DNA of 46,398 nt from Yinghuangia elevatio (GTDB lineage: Bacteria > Actinomycetota > Actinomycetes > Streptomycetales > Streptomycetaceae). A program made the translations under genes and the position numbers. The stretch lies in assembly GCF_040649515.1 (NCBI RefSeq), contig NZ_JBEZFP010000069.1:1-46398 (forward strand). The letters run 5' to 3'. Under the pieces are notes generated by a model. It was not told the origin of the DNA and did not search any database. It saw nothing but the letters and a program-made list of their open reading frames with translations. Positions within the stretch are counted from its first letter, which is position 1, and the number at the start of each line of letters is the position of its first letter. This document shows, piece by piece, positions 24,605 to 32,532 of this stretch.

Positions 24605-25812
24605 CAGAACCGGACATCGAGGACCTGCTGCGTGAGCTCACGCCGCAGGTCCTCGGCCTGCTCGTACGCCGGCACGGCCAATTCGAGGGGTGCGAGGACG
24701 CCGCTCAGGAAGCCGTCCTGGCCGCCGCGGTGCAGTGGCCGGTCGACGGCGTGCCGGACAACCCCCGCGGCTGGCTGGTCACGGTCGCCTCCCGGCGGCT
24801 CGTCGACCAGATGCGCAGCGACCACGCCCGGCGCGAGCGCGAGGTGGCGACGGCCGCCGAGGTGGTGCCCGGGAGCGTCCCGGACACCGACGACACGCTT
24901 GTCCTGCTGTTCCTGTGCTGCCATCCGACGCTGACCGCGGCGTCGCAGACCGCCCTGACGCTGCGGGCGGTCGGCGGCCTGACCACGGCCGAGATCGCCC
25001 GGGCGTTCCTGGTGCCGGAGGCCACGATGGCGGCCCGGATCAGCCGGGCCAAGCAGCGCGTCAGGGCGGCGGGCAGCACGTTCGCGCTGCCGCAGGGCGC
25101 CGAGCGCGAGGAGCGCCTGCGCGTCGTCCTGCACGTGCTGTACCTGATCTTCAACGAGGGCTACACCGCGTCGTCGGGCAACGAGCTGCACCGGGTGGAC
25201 CTCGCGCGCGAGGCGATCCGGCTGACCCGCATGGTGCACGCGCAACTGCCCGAGGACACCGAGGTGGCCGGGCTGCTCGCGCTGATGCTGATCACGCACG
25301 CCCGCCGGGACACGCGTACGACCGCGGGCGGCGACCTGGTGCCGCTGGACGAGCAGGACCGCACCCGTTGGGACCGCGAACTGCTGGACGAGGGCGCGGC
25401 GTTGGTCAGGACGTCGCTGGCCGGGCCGGCGCTCGGGCCGTACCAGCTGCAGGCCGCGATCGCGGCCACGCACGCGGACGCGGCCAAGGCCGAGGAGACC
25501 AACTGGCGGCAGGTGCACGCCCTTTACCTGATCCTGGAGCGGATCGCGCCGAACCCGATGGTGACCCTCAACCGCGCCATCGCCCTGGCCGAGACCGAGG
25601 GGCCGGAAGCCGCACTGGCCCTGCTGGCGACGCTGGACGACGACGCGCGCATGGCCGGCCACCACCGGCTGCTCTCCGTACGCGCGCATCTGCTGGAGAA
25701 GACCGGTGACACGGCAGGCGCGTACGAGCACTACCGCCGTGCCGCCAAAGCCACCGCGAGCATCGCCGAACAGCGCTACCTGGAGTCCCGGGCAAGCCGG
25801 TTGCGGACGTGA
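24601..25812 (+). CDS. ECF42-type sigma factor with C-terminal TPR-like extension
   Basis: 403 aa, about twice the length of a normal ECF sigma factor. Region 2 at ~20-75 (FEGCEDAAQEAVLAAAVQW ... NPRGWLVTVASRRLVDQMR), region 4 at ~115-160 (ALTLRAVGGLTTAEIARAFLVPEATMAARISRAKQRV), then ~235 residues of the DUF6596/TPR-like extension (LYLIFNEGYTASSG, LILERIAPNPMVTLNRAIALAE). No anti-sigma gene is adjacent, which is usual for ECF42, where the C-terminal extension controls activity. Starts at GTG 24601 overlapping the DGPF gene. It probably directs its own DGPF-sigma operon. Confidence 0.92.
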   Translation: MTEPDIEDLLRELTPQVLGLLVRRHGQFEGCEDAAQEAVLAAAVQWPVDGVPDNPRGWLVTVASRRLVDQMRSDHARREREVATAAEVVPGSVPDTDDTLVLLFLCCHPTLTAASQTALTLRAVGGLTTAEIARAFLVPEATMAARISRAKQRVRAAGSTFALPQGAEREERLRVVLHVLYLIFNEGYTASSGNELHRVDLAREAIRLTRMVHAQLPEDTEVAGLLALMLITHARRDTRTTAGGDLVPLDEQDRTRWDRELLDEGAALVRTSLAGPALGPYQLQAAIAATHADAAKAEETNWRQVHALYLILERIAPNPMVTLNRAIALAETEGPEAALALLATLDDDARMAGHHRLLSVRAHLLEKTGDTAGAYEHYRRAAKATASIAEQRYLESRASRLRT

Positions 25813-25834
25813 CGGCCCGCGCCCGCCCCGCCGG

Positions 25835-27751
25835 TCAGGCGACCGCGGCGATGACGCTGCCCGCCGTCGCGGCCGTGCCCGTGCCCCAACGCGTGGCCCG
25901 GCCCGCGGCGACCCCGCGCAGCCACAGCTCGGCACCCACGACATCGGCGAATCCGCCCAGCAGTTCGCTCGGGTCGCCGCCGCCGGCGCCCTTGCCGAGC
26001 ACCGGCCTTGTCGCCCGATCGAGCGCGGCGCGTACCGCGGTGGTGTCGAGGATGCCGACTTCGGCCAGCAGCGGCGAGGCGAACAGGTCCCGCAGGTCCG
26101 CGGCGTTGCGCCGCAGGCCCCGGATCTCCGAGCGCGTGTAGTCGCCTTTGCCGGTGCGCGACAGCGCCGAGCGGGGCACCAGGCCTTCGACGGCGGTGTG
26201 CAGGAGCGTGCGCGGCCCGTCGCCGCGTCCGCGCGCCCACGCGGGCAGCGCGAGACCGGCCCGGACCACGGCGTTGTCCAGGTACGGCGCCCGCATCCGG
26301 ACCCCGCTGCCGTCCGCGATCTGCTGCATCACCCGGTGCCGGTCCGCCGCGCGCCGCACGGAGACCCACGACGCACGGTCGCCGGGCCTGCGGTGCACGG
26401 ACGGGTCGGCGCGGCGCTCCGCGGTGTCCGCGGCGGCCTGCTCGGCGTGGGCGCGCAGCGCCGCCGCGACGCCGCGCCGGGCGTCCGGGTCGGCCCACAC
26501 AAGTGTGGGACCGGGCGCGACCCAGTTGACGAGGGCGTCCATACCCCCCGCGGACATCCCGAGTTCGTCGGCTTCGAGCACCTCGGCCAGCCCGACCAGC
26601 GCCCGGTCGAAGCCGGTACGCCCGACGCGGCGGGCCGCCGCGGCCAGGTCGCCCGGCCGCACGCCCGCGACCCGCGCCCACGCGCGGGCGTGCCGCATCG
26701 CGGCGACGGGGTGGCGGTCCATCGCGAGGTCGGCGAGGTAAGCGAGCGGCGTGCCGAGCACCGCGTCGCCGCCGTAGCCGGTCAGGTGCACGTCGATGCC
26801 CGCCTCGCGGGCGGCCTCCAGGTGCCGCAGCGTGCGGGCGATCGTGACCAGCGACGAGGCCGGGTCGTCGGGGACCGGCGGCGCGTCGAAGGCGTCGATC
26901 AACCGCGTGTACGGCAGGCAGTCCGCGTCGGCGGGAACAAGCAGGTGCCGCAGGCGCGCCGACTTGGTGGCGACCTGCGAGGCGTACTCGACGTCGTCGC
27001 GCGCGCTCGGGTCGGCCCAGGTCACGGCCACGACTTCGTGCTGCGCGGCCCGCGCGGCCAGGAGCGAGAGGACGGTCGAGTCGCGCCCGCCCGACAGGTC
27101 GGTCCCCGTCTTCGCGGCGGCCCCGACACGGCGGTCCACGGAGGCGGTCAGCGCCTCGCGCAGCGCCGCGGCGGCGGCCGGGAAGTCGAGGGGTGCGGCG
27201 CCTTGTTCGTGCAGGCGCAGCCGGACCTTGGAGCCGGTCAGCTCAAGCGTGTGGCCCGGCCCGACGCACTGCACGCCGGCGAACAACGAGCGGCCGGCGG
27301 TCAGTTCGGGGACGTCCGGGCACAACACGCGCGCCGCGAGCAGGTCGCGGTCCAGGCGGGCGCTGGTGAGGTCGGCGAGCGGGAGGGCGAGGGAGGCGTA
27401 CACGACGCCGTCCTCGAACGGCGCGTGGTAGACCTGCCGCAACCCGGCCAGGTCGCCGAGCACCAGCGTGCGGCGCCCGAGCCGCAGGACCACGTGGTAG
27501 CTGCCCGGCCAGCACGTCAGATGCCGCAGCCCGCCGCCGCGCGCGACCGCGAGCCCCACCTCCAACTCGGCGTCGGTGGCCCGGCAGTCGCCCAGCACGG
27601 CCATCTTGTCCCGCCCCCGGGCGACGGTGCGCACCTCGTCCTGCGGCCAGTCACCCACCAGCCACAGGGGATCGGGGCCGTCCCAGACGACCGTCGAGTG
27701 GTCGGGTCGCGGCGCCGAGTGGCTGCCGCTCGTCCCAGCGAACCAGCGCAT
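25835..27751 (-). CDS. Asparagine-synthase-like macrolactam (lasso-type) cyclase homologue
   Basis: 638 aa from ATG 27751 (MRWFAG), chosen for the GGGGG-rich SD 8-9 nt upstream. Residues ~1-190 are a glutaminase-like fold lacking Cys2 (Arg instead), so no glutamine hydrolysis. Residues ~195-600 form the asparagine-synthase ATP-pyrophosphatase domain: PP-loop SGGRDS at 220-225 and HLTGYGGDAVLG further on. This is the plan of lasso-peptide cyclases, in particular the albusnodin/ikarugamycin-type macrolactam cyclases as I recall that family, which adenylate a side-chain carboxylate. No precursor peptide, RRE protein, leader peptidase or transporter is recognisable beside it. A role in another amide ligation is possible. 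It converges on the ECF42 gene with a 22-bp gap. Confidence 0.8.
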   Translation of the reverse strand: MRWFAGTSGSHSAPRPDHSTVVWDGPDPLWLVGDWPQDEVRTVARGRDKMAVLGDCRATDAELEVGLAVARGGGLRHLTCWPGSYHVVLRLGRRTLVLGDLAGLRQVYHAPFEDGVVYASLALPLADLTSARLDRDLLAARVLCPDVPELTAGRSLFAGVQCVGPGHTLELTGSKVRLRLHEQGAAPLDFPAAAAALREALTASVDRRVGAAAKTGTDLSGGRDSTVLSLLAARAAQHEVVAVTWADPSARDDVEYASQVATKSARLRHLLVPADADCLPYTRLIDAFDAPPVPDDPASSLVTIARTLRHLEAAREAGIDVHLTGYGGDAVLGTPLAYLADLAMDRHPVAAMRHARAWARVAGVRPGDLAAAARRVGRTGFDRALVGLAEVLEADELGMSAGGMDALVNWVAPGPTLVWADPDARRGVAAALRAHAEQAAADTAERRADPSVHRRPGDRASWVSVRRAADRHRVMQQIADGSGVRMRAPYLDNAVVRAGLALPAWARGRGDGPRTLLHTAVEGLVPRSALSRTGKGDYTRSEIRGLRRNAADLRDLFASPLLAEVGILDTTAVRAALDRATRPVLGKGAGGGDPSELLGGFADVVGAELWLRGVAAGRATRWGTGTAATAGSVIAAVA

Positions 27752-28101
27752 GTCAGATCCCCCTGTACCGCGGTCCTCCACGGCACCGGCCAACGCATCG
27801 CCGGCACCAAAGCCCTTACAGTCAAGCAAGGTTAGGCAACCCTGTGCAGAGCGCATGGGCAGGCGCACAGGCACACGGTACCGGCGCACGGCACAACATC
27901 ACGCCCGAGTGTCGCTCTTTTGTTGGTTTTTCCACCTTTTGGTGGCGAATTTTGACGGCCTATCAGCTACCTGATGCGTACCGTCTTGACGCCTCTCGTA
28001 CACCCGTTGACCGGCGCTCGTACGAAAGCGTCATTCCCCTTACCCGCGCCACCCCCTCCGGTTACCCTGAGGTAGACGGAAGTCGCCTTTGGGGGCAAGC
28101 C
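27752..28101. other. 350-bp divergent intergenic region
   Basis: Lies between the cyclase homologue and the NsdA-like regulator. The central part (27915-27965) is unusually AT-rich and holds CCACC-TTTT-GGTGG (27932-27945) and a TTGACG (27952-27957) that could be a plus-strand -35 box without a clear -10. ATCAG-N4-CTGAT is at 27962-27975. A candidate iron box lies at 27827-27845. A 39-codon frame at 27854 was examined as a possible precursor and rejected. Confidence 0.5.
27827..27845. promoter_or_regulatory. Iron-box-like site (DmdR/IdeR type)
   Basis: CAAGGTTAGGCAACCCTGT matches the 19-bp consensus TTAGGTTAGGCTAACCTAA at 13 of 19 positions including the contiguous core AGGTTAGGC. It lies 76 bp upstream of the cyclase start. 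Streptomycete DmdR1 sites upstream of siderophore genes have this core. Regulation by iron is inference; half the palindrome is degenerate. Confidence 0.4.
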
Positions 28102-29847
28102 ATGCGCAGTGGTCCTAAGAGCGACGGGTCAGGGCAAGCCGCCCTCCGACCCGCGGTGACGGCTTCCCGTCTTCCCCGGCCACTCCCCCGTCCGCGCGAG
28201 GTACGCGCCCACGAACCCCCGGACGCCGCAACCCGATCCGCCGCATCCGCCGGCGCCGGGTCCGCCACGGGACCGGCCGCGCGAGCCACGGCCGCCCCGT
28301 CCGCCGCCGCACCGTCCGCAGGCACGACGCGCAAGCGTTCGAGCCGGTCGGCCGCGGTCCGCGACGGGGCACAGGACGGTGACACCGGTCCGATCTCACC
28401 CCAGCAGGGCACGCACCGGCCGAACGCGCGTGAGCCGAACACACGGGAGCAGGCCGGTCGCGAACAGGCCCCTCGGGGGCCGAACGACCTTCTCGGCACG
28501 CTTCTGGTACGCGCCGGCGTGAGCAACGCCGGTCTCGCGCGCCGGGTCAACGACCTAGGTGCCGCCAGCGGCCTCACCCTGCGCTACGACAAGACCTCCG
28601 TGGCCCGCTGGGTCGGCAAGGGCATGACCCCGCAAGGCCCCGTCCCCCACCTCATCGCGGCGGTCCTCGCCGAACGGCTCGGGCGCCCCGTGCCGTTGGA
28701 GGAGATCGGTCTCGACGAGAGCGGCCCGTCCGATCCCGATCTGGGCCTCTCCTTCCCGCGCGACCTTGCCGAAGCCGTCGTCAAGGCCACCGACCTGTGG
28801 AGGCACGACCACGTGAACCGCCGCGAATTCCTGACCGGGACATTCGCCGTCACCGCCTTCGCGACCCCCCTCGCGCGTTGGCTCATCACCCCGGCGGACG
28901 CACTGGCCGAACACCGCGGCTCCGACCGCAAGGTCGGCCAGACGGATGTGGCCAAGCTCCGGGAGGCGGCGGCCGAGGCGAGGCGCTGGGACAGCAAGTA
29001 CGGCGGCGGGGACTGGCGCGCGTCCATGGTGCCCGAATGCCTGCGTGTCGAGGCCACGCCGCTGCTGCGCGGCAGCTACCAGGACTCGGTGGGACGCCAG
29101 TTGTTCGGCGCGACCGCCGAACTGTCCCGGCTGGCCGGGTGGATGGCGTTCGACACCGGGCAGCACGAGATAGCCCAGCGCTACTACATCCAGGCGCTGC
29201 GGCTCGCCCGCGCCGCGGCCGACGTACCGCTCGGCGGATACATCCTGGCCACGATGAGCCTCCAGGCCACCTACCGCGGCCACCCGCACACCGCCGTCGA
29301 CCTCGCGCAGGCGGCCGTGGAGCGCAACCGCGGGGTGGCCACCGCCAAGGTGACCGGCTTCCTGCACCTCGTCGAGGCCCGGGCGCACGCGCGCGCGGGC
29401 GATCCGGGGGCGTGCGCGCGGTCGCTCAACGCCGCCGAGGGGCACCTCGAACGCGCCCGGACCGGTGACGACGACCCCGAGTGGATCGACTTCTTCTCGT
29501 ACGACCGCCTCTGCGCGGACGGCGCCGAGTGCTACCGGGACCTCCGGCTGCCCGAGCAGACCCGGCGCTTCACGGCGGCCGCGCTGGCCGGGCGCAGCGA
29601 GGCGTACATCCGCTCGCACGGCCTGCGCCTGGCCGTCGGCGCCCATGCCGACCTCGCCGCCGGGGACATCGACGCGGCGTGCGGCGGCGGCATGCGCGCA
29701 CTCGCGGTCGCCCAGCGCGTGCACTCCGCCCGCAACACCGCCTATGTGCGCGACCTCGTCTCCGGACTCCAGGCCGCGCACGCCCGCGAGCCCGTCGTAC
29801 GGGAGTTCTCCGAGCAGGTGCGCACCTCCATCGGCATCACCGCCTGA
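28102..29847 (+). CDS. NsdA-like TPR transcriptional regulator
   Basis: 581 aa from ATG 28102 (GGGGGCAAG at 28091-28099). Residues 1-125 are disordered, Arg/Ala/Pro-rich. Residues ~130-210 are an XRE-like DNA-binding domain of the NsdA kind (NDLLGTLLVRAGVSNAGLARRVND ... SVARWVGKGMTPQGPVPHLIAAVLAERLG). From ~310 on are TPR-like helices (MAFDTGQHEIAQRYYIQALRLARAA, TAVDLAQAAVERNRG, AHADLAAGDIDAACGGG). NsdA proteins repress sporulation and antibiotic production in Streptomyces; this one is a relative, not provably NsdA. It is divergent to the cyclase homologue. Confidence 0.8.
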   Translation: MRSGPKSDGSGQAALRPAVTASRLPRPLPRPREVRAHEPPDAATRSAASAGAGSATGPAARATAAPSAAAPSAGTTRKRSSRSAAVRDGAQDGDTGPISPQQGTHRPNAREPNTREQAGREQAPRGPNDLLGTLLVRAGVSNAGLARRVNDLGAASGLTLRYDKTSVARWVGKGMTPQGPVPHLIAAVLAERLGRPVPLEEIGLDESGPSDPDLGLSFPRDLAEAVVKATDLWRHDHVNRREFLTGTFAVTAFATPLARWLITPADALAEHRGSDRKVGQTDVAKLREAAAEARRWDSKYGGGDWRASMVPECLRVEATPLLRGSYQDSVGRQLFGATAELSRLAGWMAFDTGQHEIAQRYYIQALRLARAAADVPLGGYILATMSLQATYRGHPHTAVDLAQAAVERNRGVATAKVTGFLHLVEARAHARAGDPGACARSLNAAEGHLERARTGDDDPEWIDFFSYDRLCADGAECYRDLRLPEQTRRFTAAALAGRSEAYIRSHGLRLAVGAHADLAAGDIDAACGGGMRALAVAQRVHSARNTAYVRDLVSGLQAAHAREPVVREFSEQVRTSIGITA

Positions 29848-29983
29848 CACCGAACCCACGGCGAAGGGCCGCACCGCGACGGCCCGTACCGCGACCGGCC
29901 GCACCGGCGCCGCGCGATACTGGGCGTCGGCCGGGGGCCGATCGGAGGCCGCCGGGGGGCGGGCCGGGAACGCGGAGGGGCGC

Positions 29984-31207
29984 ATGCTCAGGTACGACGT
30001 GATCGTCATCGGCGGCGGCATCGTGGGGCTGTCGACGGCGTACGCCCTCGTCCGACGAGCCCCGGGCACCACCGTCGCGATCCTGGAGAAGGAGACCTCC
30101 TGGGCCGTGCACCAGACCGGCCGCAACAGCGGGGTGATCCACTCCGGGCTCTACTACAAGCCCGGCAGCCTCAAGGCCAGGTTCGCCGTCGAGGGCGCCC
30201 GCCGCATGGTCGAGTTCTGCGCCGAGCACGGCATCGCGCACGAGGTCACCGGCAAGCTCGTGGTCGCCACCGACCCGTCCGAACTCGGGCGCATGAAGAC
30301 GCTCTTCCAACGCGGCGAGGCCAACGGTGTACCCGTGCGCGAGCTGACGTCCGATCAGATCCGGGAATACGAGCCGAACGTGCGCGCGATCGCCGGACTG
30401 CACGTCGGGACCACCGGCATCGTCGACTACACCGACGTCTGCCGCACACTCGTCGGCCTGCTGCACGCCGAAGGTGTGTCGCTGCGTACCGGCGCCGGAG
30501 TCACCTCGCTCGCGGTGCACCCGGGCGAGGTCGTCGTGCAGACGCGCCTCGGCGAGGTGCGCGGCCGAGTCGTGGTCAACTGCGCGGGCCTGTACAGCGA
30601 CCGCATCGCCGCGATGGCCGCCCGAGCCGAGGGCGGCGCCCCGCCGCCGGTCCGCATCGTGCCCTTCCGCGGCGAGTACCACGAGCTGGCACCGCACCGC
30701 CGCGGCCTGGTCCGCGGCCTCGTCTACCCGGTCCCCGACCCGGCGTTCCCCTTCCTCGGCGTGCACCTGACCCGCGGCATCCACGGAGACGTGCACGTCG
30801 GCCCCAACGCGGTGCTCGCGCTGCGCCGCGAGGGGTACGCGTGGACGCAGGCCGACCCGCGCGAACTCGCCGCGACCCTCGGCTACTCCGGCATGTGGCA
30901 CATCGCCCGGCGGCACTGGCGGTACGGCGCGGGCGAGATGCTGCGCTCCCTGGCCAAGCCCGCCTTCACGCGCGCCGTGCAGCGCATGCTGCCGGCCGTC
31001 ACCGCGGACGACCTGGTCCGCGCCCCGGCCGGGGTGCGCGCGCAGGCGGTACGCCCCGACGGCGAACTCGTCGACGACTTCCTCTTCACCGGCGGCGAGC
31101 GCATCGTGAACGTCCTGAACGCCCCGTCGCCGGCGGCCACCGCCTCTCTGCCGATCGGCGAGGAGATCGCCGACCGCGTCCGGGAACGCCTCGCCGCGGG
31201 CATCTGA
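29984..31207 (+). CDS. lhgO: L-2-hydroxyglutarate oxidase/dehydrogenase
   Basis: 407 aa FAD-dependent oxidoreductase of the DAO fold. N-terminal dinucleotide motif VIVIGGGIVGLSTAYALV (6-23), then QTGRNSGVIHSGLYY (about 44-58), a hallmark of LhgO/L2HGDH enzymes, and the C-terminal FTGGERIVNVLNAPSPAATASL. The enzyme oxidises L-2-hydroxyglutarate to 2-oxoglutarate, repairing a side product of malate dehydrogenase. ATG 29984 has GGAGGGG upstream. Stands alone; the 136-bp gap before it has only short GC-rich repeats. Confidence 0.9.
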   Translation: MLRYDVIVIGGGIVGLSTAYALVRRAPGTTVAILEKETSWAVHQTGRNSGVIHSGLYYKPGSLKARFAVEGARRMVEFCAEHGIAHEVTGKLVVATDPSELGRMKTLFQRGEANGVPVRELTSDQIREYEPNVRAIAGLHVGTTGIVDYTDVCRTLVGLLHAEGVSLRTGAGVTSLAVHPGEVVVQTRLGEVRGRVVVNCAGLYSDRIAAMAARAEGGAPPPVRIVPFRGEYHELAPHRRGLVRGLVYPVPDPAFPFLGVHLTRGIHGDVHVGPNAVLALRREGYAWTQADPRELAATLGYSGMWHIARRHWRYGAGEMLRSLAKPAFTRAVQRMLPAVTADDLVRAPAGVRAQAVRPDGELVDDFLFTGGERIVNVLNAPSPAATASLPIGEEIADRVRERLAAGI

Positions 31208-31257
31208 GGACAGCGGCAGGGACCGCAAAGCCCTCCGCCGAACCGCCTCACTCGCCT

Positions 31258-31296
31258 CCCTGACTTGCCACCCTGACTTGCCACCCTGACTCGCCA
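31258..31296 (+). repeat. Three perfect-to-near-perfect 13-bp tandem repeats
   Basis: CCCTGACTTGCCA at 31258-31270 and 31271-31283, then CCCTGACTCGCCA (one change) at 31284-31296. They lie between lhgO and the VapB-like gene, ending 28 bp before its start. They may be a slipped-strand duplication or repeated binding sites. Confidence 0.8.
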
Positions 31297-31324
31297 CCCG
31301 ACATGCCCACCCCGAGGAGCGGCC

Positions 31325-31528
31325 ATGGCCAAGGTCACCATCTCCCTCGACGCCGACCTCGCGATCGAACTCATGCTGATGTCCGGCACCAAGAGCCCGC
31401 AGGACGCCGTCCAACTGATCGCCCTGGACTATCTGGCCCGCGGGCGACGGACCGAGGCACGCACCGGGGACGCCCGAGACGCGCGCCGCACCGCCGAACC
31501 GCGCCCGGGACCGTCCGAGCAGGGCTGA
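31325..31528 (+). CDS. Solitary VapB-like antitoxin homologue
   Basis: 67 aa. The first ~42 residues (VTISLDADLAIELMLMSGTKSPQDAVQLIALDYLAR) have the strand-helix-helix pattern of the VapB/DUF2191 type, in which a dimer binds DNA and a C-terminal tail blocks the toxin. The tail here is a short Arg/Asp/Pro-rich stretch. GAGGAG (31314-31319) precedes ATG 31325. No PIN-domain toxin follows: the next gene is TrmB. It may be a leftover antitoxin or a small DNA-binding protein. Confidence 0.7.
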   Translation: MAKVTISLDADLAIELMLMSGTKSPQDAVQLIALDYLARGRRTEARTGDARDARRTAEPRPGPSEQG

Positions 31529-31634
31529 CCGGCCCCCGGGCAGGGCCGGATCGGGCCCACGCCTCCCGTAGCATCGAAGAGTCTCCCGGCACGGCCTCCG
31601 CGTGCCATGCCCCCGAGCCGACGGCCTTCTCCCC

Positions 31635-32444
31635 ATGTCCTCCGCCACGCCTTCCGACACGTCCGCCACGTCGACGACGTCCGCCACGGTCTCCGCGTCC
31701 GCGCACCGGCCGGCGTCGCCGCCCGCGGGCACCGAGTCCACCTTGGCGCCCGACCCCTTCGGCGGGCCGCCGGTCGGGGTCGTCCGCACGTTCCACCCGC
31801 GCCGAGGACGGCTCAGCCCGCAGCAGCAGGACGCGATAGAGCGGCTGTGGCCGACGTACGGCCTGCCCGTGGACGGCAAGCCGCGCGACCCCGCGGCGCT
31901 GTTCGGCAACGGCGGTCCGGTGGTCCTGGAGATCGGGTTCGGCATGGGCGAGGCCACGGCGGCGATGGCCGAGGCCGAACCCGGCGTCAACATCCTCGCC
32001 ACCGACATCCACACCCCCGGCATCGGCAATCTGCTGCACCTGATCGAGGCACGCGGGCTCGGCAACGTGCGCATCGCCGAGGGCGACGCCGTGGTCCTGC
32101 TGACCGAGATGCTCCCGGCGGACTCGCTGGCCGGGATCCGGGTGTTCTTCCCGGACCCGTGGCCCAAGTCGCGCCATCACAAGCGCCGCCTGATCCGGCC
32201 CGGCTTCGCCGCTCTCGCGGCGTCGCGCCTGGCCCCCGGCGGCACGCTGCACTGCGCGACTGACTGGGCGCCGTACGCGGCGTGGATGCTGGAGGTCCTC
32301 GAGGCCGAGCCCGCGCTCGCCAACACGGCGGGGCCGGGCGGCGGGTACGTACCGCGCCCGGACCGGCGGCCGATGACGCGCTTCGAGCGCCAGGGCCTCG
32401 CCAAGGGTCACGAGGTCGCCGACCTGATCTTCCGCCGCGTCTGA
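31635..32444 (+). CDS. trmB: tRNA (guanine-N7)-methyltransferase
   Basis: 269 aa from ATG 31635. The first ~50 residues are a Ser/Thr/Ala-rich extension typical of streptomycete TrmB. SAM motif I VVLEIGFGMGEAT (about 97-109) and the family hallmark FFPDPWPKSRHHKRRL (about 171-186) are intact. It makes m7G46 in tRNA variable loops. Followed by the PrsW gene after 88 bp, which is a common neighbourhood in Streptomyces. Confidence 0.95.
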   Translation: MSSATPSDTSATSTTSATVSASAHRPASPPAGTESTLAPDPFGGPPVGVVRTFHPRRGRLSPQQQDAIERLWPTYGLPVDGKPRDPAALFGNGGPVVLEIGFGMGEATAAMAEAEPGVNILATDIHTPGIGNLLHLIEARGLGNVRIAEGDAVVLLTEMLPADSLAGIRVFFPDPWPKSRHHKRRLIRPGFAALAASRLAPGGTLHCATDWAPYAAWMLEVLEAEPALANTAGPGGGYVPRPDRRPMTRFERQGLAKGHEVADLIFRRV

Positions 32445-32532
32445 ACCGCCCGCGGCGCCCCGCGGACACGGGACGCCGCATTTTGGGCCAAGGAAACGAA
32501 CCGGTCGCCGGTCCCGGCTATCGTCACACCAT

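Noticed and set aside
25769..25834. Space between the ECF42 gene and the cyclase homologue as a site for a precursor or terminator
   Set aside because: Only 22 bp separate the convergent stops and no stable stem is present.
27854..27974. 39-codon frame considered as a lasso precursor for the cyclase homologue
   Set aside because: No SD, composition Arg/His then hydrophobic, no Gly followed by Asp/Glu at ring distance, and on the opposite strand to the cyclase with no leader-like pattern.
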